The translations under genes and the position numbers were made by a program. 64,000 bases of DNA from Trichostrongylus colubriformis (Eukaryota > Nematoda > Chromadorea > Rhabditida > Trichostrongylidae), in NCBI GenBank assembly GCA_963978905.1, contig OZ022257.1, positions 33,493,685 through 33,557,684 of the forward strand, read 5' to 3'. A model generated the notes under the pieces. That model was not told the origin of the DNA, made no database searches, and saw only the letters and a program-made list of their open reading frames with translations. Positions 25,610-38,600 of the stretch are shown here, in pieces. The first letter of the stretch is position 1. Every line of letters begins with the position of its first letter.

Positions 25610-26634
25610 TAATAATAACTTCGTTTCAAAGCTATTCTTCCCAGATCGTTCTCAAATACCCCATAAGTATTATGTGAACCTAGAAAAGGCTCTAAAACTT
25701 CTGCAACCAAGAATTCTTGCTCAATATGCGAAATTAATCGGATCTACCGTAATCCCCGCGCCACCCCGCATCAACCCTCGGAAGCGAATAAAGCACCAGC
25801 CATATTAGACACTCAAATCAACCTTCAGCTCATGCGCCATCAAGTGGTCATTATTTCATCCGAGCTCCACCATCTCGGTCGGTCCTCCCTTAGGCTCTCT
25901 TCAAGCAACTTCCACCTTCCAACTCCAGCAAAGCGACCTCCAAAGCCCATACACAATCCGCCAACAACTTTTAGCTAAGAGGAAACATCGACTTCCATGA
26001 ATATTTTCCGCGCTAACCTTTCAAAAACACAAAAAATTTTCTCTGATTAATCCCATAGTAATCCGAAAACCTTTCAAATCACGTCGTCTATGAGCAGTTC
26101 TGATACTAAGTCGCTATCGGCCCAAGACAGAACTCTTATTTACGCCATATCTGGGGATGGAGATCATCCAAAAAAGCCCACTCCCCTTTAGTCCCAGCCC
26201 CATTTCAAGGTCCAAATCCGCTCCTCGATCTAATAATCGCGAAACCCCTCGAAAACGTGGTGAAGATTTTCTATTGATCAATATTAAAGATAGGATACTT
26301 TGTGGGTATATCTCGGAAGTGTTCATAGTGGCAGTTGCAGCAAGACTTGTACCCAGGTTTTTGTGAGTAAATGTCATTGATAAGAATCAAGTTTACCACC
26401 TAATGCATTCTGTAATCAGCCAATGTTCTCCAAATCGATACACATGAAGGTATGCATGACACTTTGCTCACATTTGGAGATACTGCGACGGTCGAATGCA
26501 TATGAATGACCCATAGATAAGGTGGAAACGATAAAGCTCCACCCGTGCTAATTATCTCGAGGGGTGCGTCACCACTCTACCGCTCTCCGCCTTTTTGTTG
26601 CAAAAACTTTCAAGTGTTGTGAGACAGTCGTAGG
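25610..26634. other. Intergenic upstream of the esterase gene
   Basis: Nothing is recognised except a pyrimidine-rich CTTTCAAG about 24 bp before the esterase ATG, which could be a trans-splice acceptor. Confidence 0.4.
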
Positions 26635-29600
26635 ATGCTGCTCTCCTCTATTCCATTATTGCTCTACGCTGGATTCGCTGTTGCTTTCGAAGGAAAAAGC
26701 CTTAGTGAGGATGTTGTGGGTTATTTGGGTATTCGATATGCCGAGCCACCAGTGAGAGAAAAGCGATTTAAGGTATAGAATTTTGATATTTGATTTTTGT
26801 TCGCTGCTGGTCTTTCCTGCTGCTAGCCCGCGATGCGAAAGTTGTTAAGCAGATGCTTAGTCAGGGGCAAAAAATATCGGTCTCCGGCGTGGCTCGAACC
26901 TGCGTTTCAGAGTTCCTGGCATATGTGCTAATCCGTTGCACTACCGAGACCTCTTTCTCCTTACATCAGCTTCTTAATGGTATAATTACTGCAGCTTATC
27001 AGCACTCACACCTTTGTCAATTTATGCGTCTGACTTGACTATCTCTGAGGAAGCTCTTCCCTCAAAGATAGGCGTCACTTTCTCCTTTCCACTGTCAGAA
27101 TCACTTCCTAGTAGCAGCTGCAAAAAATCAACTGTTACCCGAATATCTCTCCACGAAACCCCAAGAGACGCAGCAGACGCTGGCCCAGCGACTCGTACCT
27201 TACATATTCAGCGATGGGGAGGAGGGGCAGCGCTCCACGTGACTGGGCTGGCTTCCCGATCTGTGCGCTGCGATGCTCATCATTGCGCCTCGCTACGTGC
27301 ACAGCCTCCAGCCCGCGCAGGGAACTATTGGTTATGTGAAAAGGCTGCAATGTATCCCTAGTCCTGGAGTGTGCCCTTAAAGACAGTGATAAGAGTAAGT
27401 GGGTAATGAGAAATCCCAAACTGGTTCACACAAATTAAAGCAAGGGGTCAGAGAAGACTGTATGTGTCGAAACTTCCGCTGAGAAAGAGTGCTTCAGGGC
27501 TTTATAGGAGCTGTCCTCTTCAACAGCTGCCACTAGTTTTATCCGAGCCCACCCTTTTTTCGGCCCGACCCGTTTCTTTTGAGAATGAACGGCAGGGAGG
27601 GGCTCCTAATCCTCGGGTTTTTTTTACCGTTTCACTTCGTTTCTTCACTTTCATACTATTGAGCACGTCGACCTTATACTGCATGCTGACAACAAATGTT
27701 CCGATCTCCTTTCCTGTTATTCCAGTCGGCTATCATCCGGTCTCTGCAGGCTCTTTGCCATTCTGCCTTGTGTCATCTTTCGGGGATGTATAGAAAGTTT
27801 CCGGCTCTCATTTCCCTGACATTTGCAAGCAACCTCCTGCTCGATAGATGGGGAGCTTTGCACCCTAGAAGTAATTTCGCCGAATTTTCTGCTTTTGCTA
27901 TCAGGCAAACTCTTATACCGTCATTTTTTTCAAAGGCTTGAATAAATCACCCCGCTTCACCATTGGAATTAAGTGATGGGGAGGTCACGATCATTTCAAT
28001 ATTCCATATCTAGCAAATTCTTTCAAATGGTGGTGATTTAAACTCCTTTAAAATGGTGGTGATTTAAACTCCTTTAAAATGGTGGTGACTTCTAGGGTGC
28101 AAAGCATTAGACACAACTGTCTCTCGTGACCTCCCCATCATAAGTGGCGAAAACCACCTGCAGCTTTTCTGTAGTTTTACCTGGTATGGTGAGACCCCCA
28201 CCGGCCAACTTCAGACCATGTAAGCATAGCGTTCACTTCTATCAATCATTTCTCTTCACCCTAAGCCTGACAAAATTGTACGTGTATCTTGCCGAGGCTT
28301 GACTGGCTTTTTCTACGGATGTGGAGGGGAGGTGTTCAAGAGAGGTCATCACCAAAAACGGCGCAGTCCAGAAAGCTCAGCTCCTGTTTTTTTGGGTGGC
28401 CACCACTTAAGACGTAAGAACCCAGCGCTGAATCATATCATGGTTCGCTCTCATTCCCGCCATCTGCATATGTAGTGAGCACTTCGCAGCTAAGGGCGCG
28501 TACAACCTACTGGAAACGCGTTCTCGTCTATTTCAGACATAGTCGATGATCGCGGGAACTCCTGAGGTCAAGCGACTACCAGGGTGACTCAGTGGCTAGA
28601 TTTTCTAGAAGCTCGTGAGAAACGGATTGGAGAGCTCTGAATTGCTCGAACAGTGAGGACGCGCTGGCTTTCGCCAGTGGCCGAGTAGGGGCAGGCTGCC
28701 GTAGTCTCTCTGAATAGCGGAATATGCGTACCTTCAGGGAATGCAATCTCATTTGTGCTTGTTCCCAGTCGCTCTCACTGTTCCTGAAATATTTGCCCAT
28801 CAGAGATGCTGTTCGTAGGTGTTTCAAAGAACCTGCCCTGTCTTCGATAATGATTGCCCCTCATTCATACATCATTTGGTCCAGGAATCGCAAACGGTGG
28901 TATTCGACGAGGAAAGTTCCTATGTGGAGTGGCCTCTCGGTTGCCCAGATGTTGCAGTTGCAGGAAGAAGCGAGGACTGCCTTTTTCTCAATCTACTCCA
29001 GCATAAGCGCAATTCAAAAAAGGTGCGTGAAGATTCCTGAAAAAAAAACAAAGTGGGTGCAAACGGAATCTCAAGTTTCACTCGAGGGTCAAGGTGTTGG
29101 TCCTATTAGTGAAGAAACTTCTCATTCACATGAACTCCCAGAAAAACTCGTGACGTATCTGAAAGTCTGCTCCTCCAGAGGCACATTGCGCGATACACAA
29201 ATGGGTCGATTTACCTTCTTGGAACACTTCGCGATAATATGGTGGGTCGATTCACCTTGTTGATACATTGGATCCGTGGGTAACTGGTCTGGCTGCACCT
29301 TCTTCAAATCGCGCCGGTGCGCTATCACGGCCCTTTTCCTGCTAGAACCCACTGCGGCGCCGCCCATTTTGCTCACTTGACCAATAAAGAGAGCTTAAGC
29401 GGGTGGCGTCGCAGTGGGTTCGAGCAGGTGTAGGGCGGTGATAGCGCACCCGAGGCGACGCGAAAAAGGTGCAGCCTGACAGTCACCCACGGATTCAATG
29501 TATCAACAAGGTAAATCGACCCACCATATTAACGCGAAGTGTGCCTTCAATTTTCATCCATTGCTCTATGTTACATTAACGTTTTTCGAGGAGCAAGAGA

Positions 29601-32600
29601 AGAGCAATATGTTCAGCTTAGAGATAGAATCAGTATGCGCATGGGTTGAACGGCGCTAACGTGGCCGTGTCGCTCTTACCACTTTAACTCACTTACATAT
29701 TTTCTGAATGAGGCACACCCCTCGCCAATTAGCGCTACAGGTAATAAATTTTCAAAGGCAACTCGAATGGTGAGCTCCCAGTGCCCTCACGAGCAATTAA
29801 TAATCCCTCGCCCCATACAGTTGGATGATATATCATTCTTATGCGGGCTCACCAGGTCGCCATCATAGGAAGCCTTGGAGTTACGACTGAATTCCCGTTG
29901 CAAAGTTTACGATCTCATCCTGAGAACATATTGTTCCTTTCAATGCGGGCGACTCTTTGAAGTACAATATTTAGCTCACGGAAAATTCGTGATATACTGC
30001 TCATCAATTGCGTCATCTTCACTGACCACTTGTTCAGGTAGATACACTTCTTATTTTCTCAAATGAAAAGCTAAGTGAGACAAAACTGGTCGGACTGGTG
30101 TCGCCATCACTGAACATTGTGACTGCAGGCCTGAGATGTGGACTACTAGGTGAGCGCCGGCTTTCTATCGTGAAATCTGATTTCACTGACAAGTTTCATA
30201 GCGAACATATGCTGCCACATCATCGCTAAAAATTTGAACTCGGTTGACCTACCACAAATCAGAAACTGAAATGCAGCTGAAAGGAAGTTGAAGTGAGAAC
30301 ATTCGCAATTCGGAAGACTATCAGAAGAACTTCGTGAGGTATGTAAGACTAACCAGGGAAGGGTTTTCACTTCCACTGGAGCCTTGAAACATAGGTGCAT
30401 CAATAGGATCGTGAATGCTGATTTTAATCATGAAAACCAGAATTGCAAAATGCCGCTTCGAAGCGAGGTATGTTGTTGTATGTGGTGATTTGCTCGTAAT
30501 CACATCGGTTGTGTGCTTTGCTTGGAGTGACACATCAACGATGCTCACCGTGTGTGCAGCAACGGGCACTTACAAGGGAAGGTATTTTACTTCCCATGGA
30601 ACTTTGAAATGAGACCCAGGGATCGATAGAGCTTCGAACGCTGATTATAACTGTGAAAACCAAAATTGCTACCTGGCATTCTGAAGCGAGTTACGATGGG
30701 TCAAAGTTTGCCTGTGACATCTCATTGGCAAGGCACTTTGCCATCAGCAAGGCCGTTGGATAGCCAGAATTGACCACAGTGGCTTACTGGTAATGTTCCA
30801 GATCTGCGGGGTTGGGTTCGTGGGTGATTGGGCTTAGCAAGCCCAATCACCCACGAACGTTGCTGATGGCAAAGTGAACGTTGCTGATGGCAAAGTGCCT
30901 CGCCAATGAGGTGCCACAAGCAAACTTTGACCCATCGTAACTCGCTTCAGAATGCCAGGTAGCGATTTCGGTTTTCACACTTATGATCAGCGTTCGAAGC
31001 TCTATCGATCCCCCGGGTCTCATTTAAAAGTTCCATGGGAAGTAAAATACCTTCCCTTGTTAGTGGCGACCCTCTTGCTCTGAAGTACGGCGGCTGTAGC
31101 TCGCACCATAACGACGTGCGCTAAACACGGCCACACGAACTTTCTGTCCTAACGACATACACCCTGAACGACATAAATGGAGCAAATAAATAACAAAGTA
31201 AATAGCAAAATAAAATAAAACGGCAACAAAACTATGAGAACATGTTTCAGCCATATGTATAACGTTATATAGTACTACTTTGTAACATATTATACTAGAT
31301 TTCTAACATGTTAATAACATATTTGGCTTCGACATAGAATTTACCAAGAGTGTGGTAGGGTTCTGAAGAAGTAGAAGTTGTGATTTTGTCCGATAGTTCA
31401 TAAATGTGACTGATGAAAATACCAATATTCTTGTGCCGTTTTCACCTTTTGTATACCACCGATCGCCTGCTTTTCACGCGAATTAAGTGGGGGAAGCAGA
31501 GATAATCAAGAACTAACCTGGCACACTCTAACTTTGCTGTAGATGACATCATCCTTCAGGATATCATTTATCGCCGCAGCTGTCGCCCTCTACCCAAGCC
31601 GCCTTTGCAGTATTCATGAAAAGAACAATTAGGTTACACCTTCAGGCAGCACTCATCTCTGAAGCTAAGAGAATTCCCCATTCAACATCTTTTCGTATTA
31701 GCCAAGATCGGTGCTATTCCGAAAGTTTTTCACTGCCTCACACACTAACTTTCATGAACTTAGGCGCCTTCAACGGAATGCCATTTGGTGTAAGCGACGT
31801 GATAAATGCCGTGAAGTTCTTGAGGGACAATGCCGACGTTCTTCACATTGGAAAGATCACAGTGTGGGCTGAAGCGTTAGCCGCTGAAACAGTTGCATCC
31901 GCTCTGTCGAGAACCGGTAGTGCTCATTCCCTTGGAGAATACAGTGCATGCTGCATGAAGGAATTTCAGACGTTGAGCGAGTGATCCTTATAAATGGGAA
32001 TTCGCGAACGAGGACGATCGGGAGGGCAGAGTTTCCCAAAAGAGCCGTATACAAACTAATCACAGCATTGGAGGTATCTTTCCGAAATTGTGTGTCAAGA
32101 GCTGAAAGAATCGTTGATTTTTTCAGTGTGATCTGCCGTCAAACAGTCAGGCAATGGACTGCTTGAGAACAAAACCGCTCTCTGAATTGTATAAGGCAGC
32201 TGGCGAAACTGCGGTACGTTCGCCTGAGGCAAAGGCTTTTTATCACACCTACCCAACACCTTGGAAGGATGAAGGTCTTTAGTCTTGGAAGTGAACGGTA
32301 AGAATACGTTAAGACAATTACAGGATAACTGTAGGTCACTTCGCATCCCACGGAAAGAGTAAAATGAAGAAGGGGGATATATACAGGGGTGCCAAAAAAA
32401 GTGATTTTTGTCCTCCACTTCCAACCCCACATTACTCGAACTCCGACCAGGTATTTTCATCCCTAAAGTGAAGAGCAGACCTCACTCTATCACTGTTCTT
32501 CGTTACAGCCTTCTGCACGAGCAGGAACGGTTGTTCCGAGTGAACTAGATGTGTCACCTCAACTGAGCAAAATCCGGAACTTCGTCGCCCTCGTTAACAA

Positions 32601-35600
32601 CCTTGCTAAGGTCCGTTCACTCTGGGTACCTGAGGAGATTCATACTGGGTAGTGTTCTTGAATACTCCTTTTTTCCGGGTTTCCGACGTCCTTCATTTCC
32701 AAGAGCCAGAACGTGCCATCACCACTGAAACCCGACTGCGCCGCTTGAAGGTTCCATATTTTTATGAAAGTGAAAGTATTGAGTCTCAGCTTGTTCCTGC
32801 TTTTAGAGGAACTTTCGGGGATATTTTGCCCCAATACTTTTATCCCTTTCATTTCCCTAGGTTTTGTATAATAGGCAGATGTGGGCCGTGAGCAAAATTA
32901 CTTTTTTCTGGCACCCCCTGTAAGTACCATTTCCACTTTGAACTGGACACTTTTCAAAACACCTAGGACATTGTTGAAATCGAATCAGACGTTTTTCAAA
33001 CCACCTGGGACATTGTTGAAATTGAATTGGACGTTTTCAAATGAAAAAAGACGTCTTTCACATCAACATGGACGTTTTTTCTTTTGTTGTTTTTTGATTT
33101 TTTTTTGTTTATTTGAGTTTCTCCTTGAACTTCATAGTGTATTCTTAACGCAATGTGACGAAAACAAATGCAATTTTTCACAAAAAAAGTAAACAGATTA
33201 TTAACCGCAGCAGCCGTCATGTTCATCATGTTGACTCGGTCCAATTCATAGTGGCATCTCTTCAGTTCAATCTTCAACTTTCTTAGGGCTTTGAAAATAG
33301 AAGAAACGGCCAACTCGATGTTCACTTCCTCCAGCCGTTCCTGAATCTTCCGCAAGGTATTATCTTCTGGATGTTGCTCCACGATCTCTTCAATGCGCTG
33401 CAGCACTTCCGCGATCAGCTTGGATCTTCTGTTTCCTCCACAGCTACGCTGGACAATAGCACCTTCCTTCCTGTACGCACTGATGATATTCCTTGCCGTA
33501 CTCTCGTTAACACCAGCGACATGAGCGGCTTCATGGATTGATCTTCTGCCCACTTGTACAAGCTTGACGAGGATTTCCTTTTGCGCCAAGGTCGTCCGCC
33601 TGCAACGTCGCCGCTCAACAGAAATTGAGCTCTTCTTGCTGCTCATGGATGCTCGTGAAGTAGACTGGACAGTACGGAGTTTCGTCACAACTCAAGGGAT
33701 TACGAAAGTCAAGCCGCTGTGTTAGTATTTCGCGCGCTTGACGCGGCAATTCTTTCTGAAAAGCGGCTATTTATCGACGGGTACTGCCATTTGACACATG
33801 TGTTTTGTATTATACGCTTCTCATCAGAGCATTCAGAAATGCTCATAGGAAGTTGTCCGACTTAAATTGAAAAAACATTCATTTTGATTCGAAAAATGTT
33901 CTGGGTGGTTTGAAAAAAGTTGATGTGGTTCAAAAATCGTCTCTGGTGATTTGAAAATGTCAATATTGGTTTGGAAAGTGTCCAGTTCAAAGTGGAAATG
34001 GTATATATTCCCCTTACCCTTGTACATGAGCGTGACCTTTTGCATTTTATTGATCAACAGTCGTGGTACAGGCAAGGCTAGAAGGTGCTAGGTGAGATTC
34101 GAGGTGACGCACAGTTAAAATTGCCTTACCCTATGCTTACCGTTCAGTGTCTGGACTGAAGACCTTCATCCTGAAGATGATAGGTAAGTGCAAGAGAGGT
34201 ATGAGATAGGTGCGAGGTAAAGGTGCTAACGACGAGTGTTCTGTACGAATAGCACTGTTCCTTTCCCCGCTCTGCATCGCTGGCAGGCTGGAGCGCAGAC
34301 GGATGAGTTGAAGGCACATTCCGCAATCACCAGATAGGGCGACTCACGCTGCACCTTTTTCGCCCCGTCACGGTGCGCCATCCCAGCGCTTCACCTCTGC
34401 TCAAATGCACTCCGATGCCACCCACTCGAGCTCCTTTCTTGGTCAACTGAGCAAAATGGGTGGCGTCGGAGCGGATCCGAGCTGGTTTAGCGTCATGATA
34501 GCACATCGTGGCGGCGCAAAAAAGGTGCAGTTTTTATAGTTACCCAAGGATCTACTCCCCCAAAGAGGTAGGTCTACCTGTCTGGTTATCGCGGAATGTG
34601 CCTTCAAGTCAACCTCGGAACGGTCAGGACGCTCGTGGATGGTTGAGGTGCTCTTGCTAGGCCTTTTTTGGCCCAGGATTCCACTCACTGGTACATGATC
34701 GATTGTCGTTGGTAGCGCAAAAAATGTTTACATAGTTATCATTTCTTCATTATGGTGACTCACAATTAAAAAAGTCGGTCATTCAATTACGTTTTAGAAA
34801 GCCTTCTACCCGTTTGGCATTCCGTTCAGGTCTCCATCTTATGAGCAGCCAGCCATCCCCACTATTTTAGGTGTCTTTAGGCAACTGCCAAAAGGTGGGT
34901 GATCTAGTTCCTTACTAGTACGGAATGTAATGACTTAGCACAGTCTGAAAATAAATTCAGAATATCCAACTGACAGCGATTTTGACGAGAAATTTCAATA
35001 CGTCGATTTCAAGAAATTTCTTGCTGGTCTCATTCCCAGCTCTCAGTTCAGGTATGGTCCACTCGTCTGCTTTACTGAAAGATCGTGGCAGGCGAAAGTG
35101 ATGTTGCGACAGGATAAGCTTTTGATCGGAATTACCATTCTGCCATGGGGTCAAGGAATCTCTCAAAACCCGTTCGCATTCGTTTTTTCATGGAAACCGT
35201 AAATAGTCAAACAATACATATGAAGAGAGATATACTGTTAAATCCCGAAATTCAGGAATGCTCCACTTTTACGCAGGCAAATTCTCCATCAGTATATTTA
35301 CACACAGGGAGACAAAAAGAACACTTACTTTTTGTTCGAACAAATGAGAAAGGTGGGCTGAATTGTTTAACAATTCTTCTCCTTTTCCTAGACTATTCAC
35401 TGCTGGTCCTCGAATATTAAAAACTATTATGAATACTAATGTTATATTAAATTTTTAAAGAAAAGGATAAGGATAAAGGATAAAGTTTTTGGCGTTAATC
35501 AATCCCTTTCTGGGATGCGCCGCACATTCTAGTTCCATTCAGGATCGTGATGGCGGGTGATTGTGACGTGGCCTATACAATGACTTGCGGTGGCCAGCCG

Positions 35601-38600
35601 ATGTACAAGTCAGTGCTTTTATCCTCCCAGACGATTCTGGTACCAATTTGCCGACCCCGGAGGGTTGGAAGGCTTGGTTGGCCTGGGCGGGCGTTGATGC
35701 GGGATTTGATCCCAGCACCATGAGAGTGGGGTGCTCGCCACCTGTCACTACACCACCTCCGCCCTTTTAAAGAAAATCCCTTCGTATAATAGGTTGTTCT
35801 TCCACACACAAATGTGGTTGACTACCTCAAGTAGCTCCGATTCGAAAATTCAAAATTGGGTGCCGCCCAGGCCCTTGGGGCGGCAAGCTTTATCTATGCC
35901 ACACTTTCCCAAACTTCTGGACAGCTTCTTCTATAAGAGTATGTTCAGAGAGAATGGTGATTCGAATCCGACTTTTTTGACTTTGCGCAATATGAATCGT
36001 CAGGCCTTAATCAAAATGAGATATGCAATATGCAGAATGTTGCCAAAAGTGTAATGAAACGAATGGTACATATTAAATGAATAGATGCAGTCAGGGCCAA
36101 GTTATGATCTCCTGAGGAGAAATTGGGGAAATCGGCAAAACGTTCCCTACAACCTCATAATTATATAGGTTACCCCGAGGATTTGTCTATTTTTTAATTT
36201 TTCAATCCAGCGCCGAATCAAACTGATAAGGAAGTCAGGTCGAGTGTGCTGTGAAGAGGACAACGTGAAAAGAGCTGTAATTGAATCACCCGCTCTCGTT
36301 GGTGTCCAGAGTGATGTAAGAAAAATGTCATGACTGTCACGGTCTATTTTATGGAATTCTGCTAGGCTGACCTCTGGGAACAAAGGATGTGTACCGGCGG
36401 CAATTCAGACCTAGGGGATCATTTTTCGAAAGAATCGTGGAGAGGTCTCCCCACTTCGATGGAAAAAACTTCATTGACTGGCTTCCTTCGATATAACTTT
36501 TCTCATTTTGAAATTATGGTGTAGTTCAAGCAATCATTAGCGGTCGGCAACTTGTAGGTCCCGCACTGGAAATCTGCACTGAACAAGTAACATCTCAAGG
36601 AGCTTACGACCATAAGTGAGGCAGCTCAAAAATTTTACAAATAGTTATTAGTTATTACAAAAACAGTCATGTCACTTCAAGAACCGAGTTTTTGTAAAGT
36701 TACAAGTGTTCAAATAATGTTCAAATTCGCTACAAAGAAGATACAGCGCTCCAATCACAACGGGGAGTGCTATCTGGCCTCTGTGTGAGTTTCAGCTTCT
36801 TAACCCTTCTTTGTTCATCTTTTATCCTTGCCGCATTACTTGCATCTTCTTATATATTATCGGTTTTATCACATTATCTGTTATCTGTTCATCCTTATTC
36901 TTACATACTCTATCCTTCTTATCCCTATCTATTCTTTACTTTTATCCTTCTCTATTGTCAGGAGATGAGCACATGACCCATGGTTGGTGGCGCCCCGTTC
37001 CCGAATGATACCGAATTTGCTTGACGCTTTTTTAGGTTCTTGAATTCTTTTATTTTGTCACGAGTTTGATCCTTGAACTCTTTTATTTTGTCAGTTTGGT
37101 TTTAATTTTTTACCCGTAGGCTCCTAATTTTCTAAATGAATCGCTTTGACTGGGTAGGGAACTGCAGAAACACCGGAACCTGAGGAAGGGGGAGGACAGT
37201 TTGAAAATTTTCTTCACCCTGCTCCTATCCCTCAGTGCCGTACAGTGCACAGAAACACGGCTTCCAGTGAGATACCAACGCGAAGTGCAACGATGTTAGG
37301 TGAGTCGCATCCACTCACTGATCAGGCAACAAGACACTGGTAGCACTCGAAGTTTCCTATTGCTTGTAGTCAAAGTGAATTTTACCCAGTACAGGGTTCA
37401 AGTGCACGGACTTTTGGGACAACCCAATAGTGGCCACCATTCCGCATTTTTGCGTTGTGCATCGCTCAGTGACTACTTAAAGGCAGCATTAGGGGAAATT
37501 CGGACGAAGAGTAAAGAAGTAGTGAATGGGAAAGTCGAGATGCCCAGTAACAAGACAGTGAAGAAAAAAGGGATGAAAATGGCTCAAAACCCGAGAAGTA
37601 GGACCCCTCCCACCGTTGGTTCTAGGCGCGGACGACTTTTCCATCAAGAGACGGGTAGTGCGAAAGAGATTCCCACTGGCATGCTGCCAAGTAAACACAA
37701 GGGAATAGATACTGATTTTGATATTTTTGATTTTTGATAGCTGCTGTGTATCGCCGCAGCCCGTGATGCGAAAGTTACTACAAGGATGCTGAGTTATGGG
37801 CATAAGCTAGCAGATATTGGCTAATCGGCTCAACCTGTTAGCCTGTGAGTGCTGATAAACTATGGTAAATATACAAGGGAATGTTTGAAAATATGACAGC
37901 ATCTATTTTCTGGAGTGAGCTTCATGCTGAAACTGAGAAAGCGCCCCGGAATACCTTCATTCTCTCCGCATATCCTTCGCCGCTCTCACCTAGCCGACCA
38001 CGAATCACGTCGCGTGGAGGCGGGGTCGATTATCGAAAGGCGGCAGCTCTTATCCGTTGCACCGTTTCTACAGCTCGGAGGCGCGTTTTCCGCCGGGATT
38101 TCGCAACAGGTATCCTTCTTACCCCTGTAGTTTCCATGTAAATGACTTCTTTCAGGGATTTCTCAGTAATCACATTACCTCTAATGCTGTCTCTGAGTAA
38201 AATTCCTGAGAATTTGCTAATTCCCTTCCGAAAAATTTTTCAAAATTTTTAGATTCTGCTCGATCGTGACTTCATTGCACCCACTCAACAACTCGTCAGT
38301 GAACTCAAGCAAAAGAAGGTACTGCATTTGTGTCAGTGTAGTTATTCGACCATACCAGTCAGGGATTTTATCCTCGGAAATATCTTCTACCGATTTCGGT
38401 TTTGCGAGCTGTTTCTCACAAAAGTCCTAGTGTATGGAAACCGCGATCACTGAGGTATAAGATCATCCTCGAGGCGCGCCTTTTCAATGCGAGTTTTGCC
38501 AGAGATATCTTTTCTGAGTGGGATCTTCGTTCACGGAGAATATGTCTTCCTGGTCCTCATTTCCCTTTACCAGTGGCGGTACCTCTAGAAAGCCGACTAA

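Noticed and set aside
33000..33225. C-terminal part of the 230-codon transposase frame as protein
   Set aside because: After about residue 155 the frame reads through subterminal repeat DNA of the element; the Lys/Asn-rich sequence is not transposase-like.
37300..37737. 145-codon open frame before the SINE at 37735
   Set aside because: It lies inside an esterase intron, runs into SINE sequence at its end and shows no family similarity.
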